Part shown: in pieces, positions 37,631 through 42,828 of the stretch
Numbering within the stretch: position 1 is the stretch's first letter
How the letters are laid out: the number at the start of each line of letters is the position of its first letter
Origin: Halomonas sp.
GTDB taxonomy: Bacteria > Pseudomonadota > Gammaproteobacteria > Pseudomonadales > Halomonadaceae
Direction of reading: 5' to 3'
Length of the DNA stretch: 42,828 nt
NCBI RefSeq assembly: GCF_007692655.1
Contig: NZ_REBQ01000091.1
Coordinates: forward strand, 1 to 42,828
Translations under genes and position numbers: made by a program
The notes under the pieces: model-generated
Databases searched by the model: none
Seen by the model: only the letters and a program-made list of their open reading frames with translations
Told to the model about the DNA's origin: nothing

Positions 37631-37796
37631 TAGGAGCCTGTCCGGCTTAACACTGATCTGCTGCGAATCCCGGTATTTTGGCCAACTTTAGTCGAGCGAT
37701 TTCGTTAAATAGCGCGCTATTCGCCTCAATCGATCGATAAATTTGGCTCAAAATCCGTGCTTCTCGCGACGATCGGCCAAGCCGGACAGGCTCCTA
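37631..37796. mobile_element. 166-bp MITE-like element with 18-bp terminal inverted repeats
   Basis: TAGGAGCCTGTCCGGCTT at 37631-37648 is the exact reverse complement of 37779-37796. The 130-base interior has no open reading frame of note and contains an internal palindrome AATAGCGCGCTATT. If the outer TA pair is a target duplication, the layout suits a non-autonomous derivative of an IS630/Tc1-type element; no transposase is present. It lies in the gpmI-rhodanese intergenic region (37524-37941), which otherwise holds only a possible -10 box (TATACT, 37824-37829) and a repeat fragment at 37852. Confidence 0.75.
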
Positions 37797-37851
37797 GGCC
37801 TGCGCGGGAAGCTATCTGACGTGTATACTTGTCGCGTTTTGGCAGTGGTAG

Positions 37852-37869
37852 GGGCCTGTTGGCGTTTCA
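37852..37869 (+). repeat. Short dispersed repeat, left copy
   Basis: GGGCCTGTTGGCGTTTCA here matches 42742-42759 in 17 of 18 positions. Just downstream, TCAACAGCC (37899-37907) is close to its reverse complement, suggesting a decayed copy of a small inverted-repeat element. Confidence 0.5.
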
Positions 37870-37941
37870 TTGAGCGCCATTATTAAAGTCAACAGCCTCC
37901 AAGCCGCTTTTTTCTGCATAGACCAAGAGATTGTGTTCGCG

Positions 37942-38364
37942 ATGATCGATCAGGTGTTCGAATTCGTACAGAACCACCCCCTGCTGGTGGGGGCATTTTT
38001 GCTGGTGCTGACCGCGTGGATAATTTATGAAACGCGCAGTGCCTCCACCAATGCGTTGACCTCTACGGAGGCCACTCAGCTGATTAACCGCGAAGATGCG
38101 GTGGTGGTGGATATCCGTGAAAGCAAAGACTTTAAAGCCGGGCACATTGCGGGGGCGCGCAATATTCCTCAGAGCAACCTCGATAGCCGCATGAGTGAGC
38201 TGGATAAAGTCAAAGCCAAGCCGATCATTGTGGTGTGCAAGCATGGTCAGAGCTCTGGCGCAGCCCAGGCCAAGCTCGCTAAAGCTGGCTTTGAACGTGC
38301 TTACAAGCTGAGAGGCGGTATGGCGCAGTGGCAGGGCGATGGCCTTCCAGTGGTTAAAAAATAA
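37942..38364 (+). CDS. Membrane-anchored rhodanese-like protein
   Basis: This 140-residue protein has one N-terminal transmembrane helix (about residues 10-30, LLVGAFLLVLTAWIIYE) followed by a single rhodanese domain: VVVDIRESKDFKAGHIAGARNIP and the active-site loop VVCKHGQSSG with a cysteine able to carry persulfide. The physiological sulfur acceptor is unknown. The ATG at 37942 fits homologues that begin with a short hydrophilic stretch before the helix; an extended TTG start at 37870 was rejected. It precedes secB, as in Pseudomonas, but the glutaredoxin gene grxC usually found between them is missing. Confidence 0.88.
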   Translation: MIDQVFEFVQNHPLLVGAFLLVLTAWIIYETRSASTNALTSTEATQLINREDAVVVDIRESKDFKAGHIAGARNIPQSNLDSRMSELDKVKAKPIIVVCKHGQSSGAAQAKLAKAGFERAYKLRGGMAQWQGDGLPVVKK

Positions 38365-38405
38365 CCAACGTTACTTTTATTTATTGAATAATCAGGAGCT
38401 TTCTT

Positions 38406-38906
38406 ATGGCGGAAGATAACAACACCCCGCAGGCTGGTGCCGCAGCAGCCGAAAAACCGCAGCTGAAGTTCTCGCTGCAGCGTATTTACGTAAAAGATAT
38501 CTCGTTTGAGGCGCCTAACTCACCAACGGTGTTTAAGCAGTCGTTCAAACCTAAGGTGAACCTGGACCTCAATACTACCAGCAGCAAAATTGCTGATGAC
38601 CAGTATGAAGTCGTCGTCAAAGTGACTGCTCAGGTTAATGATAGCGAAACCGGCACTACCTCTTTCCTAGCGGAAGTAGAACAGGCGGGTTTATTCCGCA
38701 TCTCAGGTATTGAAGGTGCGCAGTTGGAGCAAACGTTGGGCGCTTTCTGCCCTAATTTGTTGTTCCCTTATGCCCGTGAGTGCGTGGATAACCTAGTCAA
38801 CCGTGGCGGTTTCCCACCGCTAATGCTGGCGCCGGTTAACTTTGAGGCCATGTACGCTCAGCGTAAACAGCGCGAAGCGCAGCAAGCAGCAGAGAACACT
38901 CATTAA
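38406..38906 (+). CDS. secB: Protein-export chaperone SecB
   Basis: SecB is a cytoplasmic tetramer that keeps precursor proteins unfolded and passes them to SecA. The 166-residue product has FSLQRIYVKDISFEAPNSP near the start, QAGLFRISGIEG, LLFPYARECVDNLVNRGGFPPLMLAPVNFEAMY, and an alanine/glutamine-rich tail, all family hallmarks. AGGAG (38394-38398) precedes the ATG. It lies 41 bases after the rhodanese gene and just before rsmE. Confidence 0.97.
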   Translation: MAEDNNTPQAGAAAAEKPQLKFSLQRIYVKDISFEAPNSPTVFKQSFKPKVNLDLNTTSSKIADDQYEVVVKVTAQVNDSETGTTSFLAEVEQAGLFRISGIEGAQLEQTLGAFCPNLLFPYARECVDNLVNRGGFPPLMLAPVNFEAMYAQRKQREAQQAAENTH

Positions 38907-38954
38907 GCTATGCCGGTAACGCATGCCGCTGACTGGTACGCCCAGCATGGCAAA

Positions 38955-39674
38955 ATGCCGCGACTCTATGTGCCTGTTACTTTCGAGACTGGCCGCGATA
39001 TCGTGCTGCCTGAAGGCCCAGCCCGGCATGTCACCCGGGTGTTACGTATGGGTGAAGGTGCGCCGCTGGTGCTGTTCGACGGCGAAGGACGTGAGGCAGG
39101 AGTGCGCTTGGCAGAGGTGAGCCGTAAGCAAGCCGTAGCGCGTGTTGACGCCGTATGGACGGGCAGTGGCGAGTCGCCACTGCCCGTCCATTTGGGGCAA
39201 GCTATCTCGAAAGGCGACCGAATGGATTATGCCATTCAGAAAGCTGTCGAATTGGGCGTTGCTGCGATTACGCCGCTGTATACCGAGCGCGGGGATGTGC
39301 GGTTAAAGGGCGACAGGGAAGACAAAAAGCTAGCCCACTGGCAGGCAGTTGCTGCCAGTGCCTGCGAGCAGAGCGGGCGGGCGGTAGTACCACCCGTGCA
39401 CCCTCCTATGTCACTCCAGGCGTGGCTGGATGAACGGCAAGAGTCATTGCGGTTAATGCTGCATTTAGCCACCGGCAATGTCTTTGATCGCCAGGTACCC
39501 CCCGCGTCGGTTGCGTTGCTAATCGGTCCCGAAGGCGGCCTGAGCGACGGTGATATCGCCGCCGCCGAAAAGGCTGCCTTTACGCCGCTGACGCTCGGCC
39601 CTCGTGTCTTACGTACGGAGACGGCACCGGTGGTGGCCCTGTCGCTGCTGCAGCACTACTTTGGTGACCTGTAA
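38955..39674 (+). CDS. rsmE: 16S rRNA m3U1498 methyltransferase
   Basis: RsmE methylates U1498 of 16S rRNA in the 30S subunit. The product has an N-terminal PUA-like domain (MPRLYVPVTFETG...RHVTRVLRMGEG) and a SPOUT methyltransferase domain with LGQAISKGDRMDYAIQKAVELGV, LLIGPEGGLSDGDI and LGPRVLRTETAPVVALSLLQ forming the knot. I start at the ATG at 38955 (239 residues), which matches the family start; an ATG at 38910 adds 15 residues. A perfect 37-bp inverted repeat (39155-39191) lies inside the gene at the domain linker, encoding a GSGESPLP stretch. Confidence 0.93.
   Translation: MPRLYVPVTFETGRDIVLPEGPARHVTRVLRMGEGAPLVLFDGEGREAGVRLAEVSRKQAVARVDAVWTGSGESPLPVHLGQAISKGDRMDYAIQKAVELGVAAITPLYTERGDVRLKGDREDKKLAHWQAVAASACEQSGRAVVPPVHPPMSLQAWLDERQESLRLMLHLATGNVFDRQVPPASVALLIGPEGGLSDGDIAAAEKAAFTPLTLGPRVLRTETAPVVALSLLQHYFGDL
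39155..39191. repeat. Perfect 37-bp inverted repeat inside rsmE
   Basis: ATGGACGGGCAGTGGCGA (39155-39172), one central G, then its exact reverse complement (39174-39191). This is a GC-rich hairpin or cruciform with 18-base arms, within coding sequence and in frame. Confidence 0.95.
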
Positions 39675-39712
39675 GAGAAAGATTGTAAGTACTTACTAAC
39701 GCTAATGCCTCG

Positions 39713-40249
39713 CTATAAAGAGTTTCCCCTTTGTTCGCTGGTTATTAAGCCCTGCCCATTGTTATGGGCTTGTTGAAGCCCGCGCAATATGACGGGTTTA
39801 AGCATTGGCAGTGGTTCTCCTGATAACCCGCTGATCACCAGCAAGCGATGCTGTCGTCCACCGGTATAGCCCAGCCAGCAGGGCAGCCATAGCTGCTCTG
39901 GCGCTTTACCTAGCACCTGAATGCGCCAATAGCGCGGCGTGGCCATTCGCTCCCATAGCCACAGTCGAGCCAGCGCTTCAGGCGTGGGCGGCGGTAGTGC
40001 GTGATCAATCTGAATCCCTGTATCGGGCGCTTCGTTGTGAACGGGAAGTTCTGCACCCACTAACAACAGCGCCCGGCGCATCGCCTGAGTACACAGTAAC
40101 CAGGCACCCGGCCTGCCATTCGGCCGCCCTAACCCCACCGTCCAGAGGCTGACCCAGGCTGGCTCGCATGCCCTCGCCCCCAGGCGCTGCAACCTTTGCT
40201 TGGCAGCGTGTTGGTTGATTTGCCTGACGAGTGTTAAGCGTTCAGCCAT
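39713..40249 (-). CDS. Unrecognised 178-residue protein coupled to a sodium:solute symporter
   Basis: I do not recognise this family. The product has 178 residues with no signal peptide and no clear transmembrane helix; it is rich in Leu, Arg, Trp and Pro. Its N-terminus is basic and helical (LVRQINQHAAKQRLQRLG). Segments that look structured include WVSLWTVGLGRPNGRPGAWLLC and YWRIQVLGKAPEQLWLPCWLGYTGGRQHRLLVISG. Its ATG overlaps the end of the symporter gene by 8 bases, so translation is probably coupled and the two may function together or simply share an operon. Codon use looks like that of its neighbours. Confidence 0.7.
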   Translation of the reverse strand: MAERLTLVRQINQHAAKQRLQRLGARACEPAWVSLWTVGLGRPNGRPGAWLLCTQAMRRALLLVGAELPVHNEAPDTGIQIDHALPPPTPEALARLWLWERMATPRYWRIQVLGKAPEQLWLPCWLGYTGGRQHRLLVISGLSGEPLPMLKPVILRGLQQAHNNGQGLITSEQRGNSL

Positions 40250-41870
40250 TTGCCCACCCCTGCAGCATCGCTAGCATGCTGAGCATGATGCAAAACCAGG
40301 CGAATAAGCCAATGCAGCGGCGACGGGTTAAGCGCGCCTCTTTGCCGATCACCTGGGCATTATCGGCTCTGGTGGCCAGCACAGCCTGCATATCCGGTGC
40401 GGCTTCTGTCATCATCACATCGCTTAGCTGAGCGTGACTCGGCGCAGGGGCTGTCAGGCTAACCAGATAGCCAACGCCAACGGAGACAGCGACGCCAACG
40501 GTATTGTTATACAGCCAGGAGATATCCAGCAGTGCGGAAACGGTCCATACCGCCAGCATGCCGGCAGCTAACCCGGCGACGGCGCCTCGGGCATTGGAGC
40601 GATGGCTGAAAATAGCCAGTAAGAAGGTGCCAAGTAATGCGCCGTAAAACCACGAGCCGATTTGATTAACGGCCTCAATGACAGGCCCCAAGTTGCCTGC
40701 AAAGAAGGCAAACAGGGTGGCATAAAGTCCCCAGAAAACGGTGGCTAACCGCGATGCTTTTAGATAATGCGCATCGCTGGCGCCGGGTTTGATATAGCGG
40801 CTATAAAAGTCGCGCACGGTCACGGCCGACAATGAATTAAGCGCTGAGTCGAGGCTCGACATTGCCGCCGCAAACACCCCAGCAATCACCAGCCCCGCCA
40901 TGCCTGAGGGAAACGCACTCACCACATAGCGTGGCAGCAGCTCGTTAAGATCCTCAGGGGGCGTTAGCCCATGTTGCTGGTAATAGGTGGCTAAGATGAC
41001 GCCAATAAACAAAAACAGCAGCATCTGTGGAATCAGCAGATAGCCGCCGATGAGCAGTGAACGCTGAGCGTCGAGCACCGAAGGGCTGGAGAGCACTCGC
41101 TGGATTTGGCTCTGATCGGTGCCAAAGTAGGCGACGTGGAGGAAAAAACCGCCGAATAGCCCGGCCCATAGCGAATAGGTCACACTGGGGTCGAGGGTCA
41201 GGTCGATGGCATTAAACATGCCGGTGGTCGCGCCAAAATTAAATACATCACTCCAGCCGCCAGGCAGGCTGGTCACCAAAAAGAAGATGCTTAGTAGCGC
41301 ACCGAACCAAAGCACAAACATTTGCACCACATCGGTCCAGATGACCGCGCTGATACCTCCCATAACGGTGTAGCTGATCGCCAGCGTCGCCATGATAATA
41401 ATGGTGAGGTTAACGCTCCAGCCAGTCACCACTGCCAATACCAGTGCTGGAGCATAGAGCACAACGCCAGTGGCTAGACCCCGCGCGATTAAAAACAACA
41501 AAGCACTTAAGGTGCGGGTCGCTGGACCAAATCGACGCTCCAGTAGTTCATAGATGCTGTAGATCCCCGCACGGTGAAAGATAGGCACCAATACCAGGAT
41601 CAACACGATCATAGCCAAGGGCACATTGATAAACGTCACCAAGCGTTCAAGGCCGCCCTCAAAACCCCAGCCTGGGGCACCGATAAAGGTAATGGCGCTG
41701 GCTTGAGTCGCCATCACCGAGAGGCCAATCGCCCAGCCTGGAATGTTACGGCCACCTAAAAAGTAGTCCTCAGGGTTGTGCTGATCCTTACCAAAACGTG
41801 AACCAATCCAAGCAATCAAGCTGATATAGCCGATCAAGACAATGGTGTCGAAAAGCGTGAAACCTTCCAT
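40242..41870 (-). CDS. Sodium:solute symporter (SSS family)
   Basis: This 542-residue inner-membrane transporter of the LeuT-fold SSS family couples uptake of an organic solute to sodium entry. The sequence shows about 13 hydrophobic segments, the N-terminal DYFLGGRNIPGWAIGLSVMATQASAITFIGAPG typical of the family, the GGISAVIWTDVVQMFVLW segment, and the AAMSSLDSALNSLSAVTVRDFY signature whose Ser residues form part of the second sodium site. The substrate (sugar, proline, sialate or other) cannot be told. The last helix follows a charged cytoplasmic loop. It diverges from the CvfB-like gene and overlaps the unknown gene downstream. Confidence 0.92.
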   Translation of the reverse strand: MEGFTLFDTIVLIGYISLIAWIGSRFGKDQHNPEDYFLGGRNIPGWAIGLSVMATQASAITFIGAPGWGFEGGLERLVTFINVPLAMIVLILVLVPIFHRAGIYSIYELLERRFGPATRTLSALLFLIARGLATGVVLYAPALVLAVVTGWSVNLTIIIMATLAISYTVMGGISAVIWTDVVQMFVLWFGALLSIFFLVTSLPGGWSDVFNFGATTGMFNAIDLTLDPSVTYSLWAGLFGGFFLHVAYFGTDQSQIQRVLSSPSVLDAQRSLLIGGYLLIPQMLLFLFIGVILATYYQQHGLTPPEDLNELLPRYVVSAFPSGMAGLVIAGVFAAAMSSLDSALNSLSAVTVRDFYSRYIKPGASDAHYLKASRLATVFWGLYATLFAFFAGNLGPVIEAVNQIGSWFYGALLGTFLLAIFSHRSNARGAVAGLAAGMLAVWTVSALLDISWLYNNTVGVAVSVGVGYLVSLTAPAPSHAQLSDVMMTEAAPDMQAVLATRADNAQVIGKEARLTRRRCIGLFAWFCIMLSMLAMLQGWANG

Positions 41871-41982
41871 GTTCCGTCCCCTGCGCCTAACTTTGTCTAA
41901 TATTTTGATAGTAGCAGGTTGCGTGATATTTGCTTTTTTGTGTTCAAAAAGTGCTCAACTGCCAAAAAAGCGCTATCTCGCT

Positions 41983-42010
41983 TTGCCCTGCGTTCCCTAG
42001 GCGCCATAAT
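41983..42010 (+). promoter_or_regulatory. Predicted promoter of the CvfB-like gene
   Basis: TTGCCC (41983-41988) and CATAAT (42005-42010) are 16 bases apart, about 30 bases before the start codon. Each box deviates from consensus at one or two positions. Confidence 0.5.
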
Positions 42011-42041
42011 GTTTATCTATTTTTCTTGAAGGACGTTACCC

Positions 42042-42734
42042 ATGGTGCGTGAGTCTCACTCCTCTCCTCGAACTTCCAGCGATGCAGCCGCCCAGGTGGG
42101 GGAAGTGGCGTACCTAACAGTCACTGCAGTGAATAATATCGGTGCGTTTTTGCAATGGGGGCAGCCGAAAGACGTATTGTTACCGTTTAGCGAGCAATAT
42201 TTTCGTCCTGATGCAGGTAAACGCGTCCTGGTAATGCTGTACAGCGATGAACAGGGGCGTCCAGTGGCTACCATGAAACTGGATAGGTTTTTGACCGATG
42301 ATGCCTGGGCCTTGGAGAAGGGCGATGAAGTTGCTGTGGTGGTGGCAGATCGCACCGATTTAGGCATGAAGGTGGTCGTGAACCACCGCTACTGGGGGCT
42401 TATTTACCAGGACGATGTTACTCAGCCATTGCGCCGGGGCCAATCCGTTAAGGGCTATGTGAAGCAGCGCCGTGAAGATGGTCGACTGAACATTTCGCTG
42501 CTGCCCCCTGGTGCTGCTCGTTTAGACGTGGTGGGCGATAAGATAATGCAGGCACTGCGCGAAAGTGGTGGCTATCTGGCACTGGGTGATAAAAGCCCTG
42601 CTCATGAAGTTAAAGCCCGCTTAGGAGTGAGCAAAAGCGCCTATAAACAGGCGATTGGGCGGCTTTATAAGCAGCAGCTGATCACTCTGGAACCTGATGC
42701 TATACGCTTAGTGCCCGGCGCGCTTAGCGAGTAG
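42042..42734 (+). CDS. S1-like RNA-binding protein, CvfB/YitL family
   Basis: The 230-residue product resembles CvfB-type proteins, which bind RNA through tandem S1 domains and end in a winged helix. The first S1-like domain (about 18-80) has VAYLTVTAVNNIGAFLQWGQPKDVLLPFSEQ; a second region (about 95-155) has GMKVVVNHRYWGLIYQDDVTQPLRRGQSVKGYVKQRREDGRLNISL; the C-terminal part (about 165-230) is a winged helix with KARLGVSKSAYKQAIGRLYKQQLI. It is shorter than Gram-positive CvfB (about 280-300). AAGGACG precedes the ATG. The physiological role in proteobacteria is not established. Confidence 0.83.
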   Translation: MVRESHSSPRTSSDAAAQVGEVAYLTVTAVNNIGAFLQWGQPKDVLLPFSEQYFRPDAGKRVLVMLYSDEQGRPVATMKLDRFLTDDAWALEKGDEVAVVVADRTDLGMKVVVNHRYWGLIYQDDVTQPLRRGQSVKGYVKQRREDGRLNISLLPPGAARLDVVGDKIMQALRESGGYLALGDKSPAHEVKARLGVSKSAYKQAIGRLYKQQLITLEPDAIRLVPGALSE

Positions 42735-42741
42735 TTAGCAA

Positions 42742-42828
42742 GGGCCTGTTGACGTTTCACTCGCGGCCGCGCTGGAGCCCGTTTTTATTCGCGGCAAGGC
42801 AGGAGGAGAGAGGTTTGGTGGTTCCAAA
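42742..42828 (+). repeat. Start of a probable dispersed repeat, cut by the window edge
   Basis: From 42742 the non-coding sequence opens with GGGCCTGTTGACGTTTCA, nearly identical to 37852-37869, and continues GC-rich with GCGGCCGC and GGCAAGGCAGGAGGAGAGAG. No gene is visible. The shared 18 bases look like the end of a small repeated element whose other end lies outside the window. Confidence 0.45.

Noticed and set aside
39685-39696. GTAAGTACTTAC palindrome after rsmE
   Set aside because: A 12-base palindrome without a T-run or known operator match is too weak to call.

Overview
The window is the replication-origin region of a gammaproteobacterial chromosome, most likely a member of the Halomonadaceae (Halomonas or a close relative). 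That placement rests on gene order and protein character, not on a database search. The origin block follows the Pseudomonas-type order yidC-rnpA-rpmH / oriC / dnaA-dnaN-recF-gyrB, followed by gmhB, a kinase-like gene and glyS-glyQ.

Layout. (1) 1-9385: the yidC start, rnpA and rpmH leave leftward. A 534-base AT-rich intergenic region with DnaA boxes (candidate oriC) follows, then dnaA-dnaN-recF-gyrB rightward. Four perfect 16-bp parS sites lie here, two inside recF, one just after gyrB and one before the kinase-like gene, so origin firing and ParB loading are closely linked. (2) 9386-12424: glyS-glyQ. (3) 12534-24415: a lipopolysaccharide inner/outer-core locus. It holds hldD-waaF, an OpgB-like phosphoglycerol/phosphoethanolamine-type transferase, four AT-rich glycosyltransferase genes, kdkA, and an OpsX/WaaC-like heptosyltransferase followed by hldE-waaA. 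Together with gmhB at 8 kb, it covers most of the ADP-heptose pathway plus Kdo transfer, Kdo phosphorylation and core extension. (4) 24407-27258: rpiA and ilvA, a 32-codon membrane-peptide ORF and a 14-bp tandem repeat. (5) 27259-33278: the conserved gammaproteobacterial set fau / 6S RNA / zapA leftward and ygfB-pepP-ubiH-ubiI rightward. (6) 33290-37523: gpmI-envC-ctpA leftward (glycolysis and envelope/division peptidases). (7) 37524-39674: a 166-bp MITE-like element, then a membrane rhodanese, secB and rsmE. (8) 39713-42828: a sodium:solute symporter overlapping an unrecognised gene, a CvfB-like RNA-binding protein, and at the right edge the start of what looks like a dispersed repeat.

Most of the window is ordinary housekeeping DNA. 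I found no phage, CRISPR array, toxin-antitoxin pair or defence island, and no candidate for a wholly new multi-gene system. The parts most worth following up are the parS sites embedded in frame in recF, a perfect 37-bp palindrome inside rsmE, the MITE-like element, the back-to-back kdkA/OpsX-like start sites, the low-GC glycosyltransferase cassette, and the unknown partner gene of the symporter.
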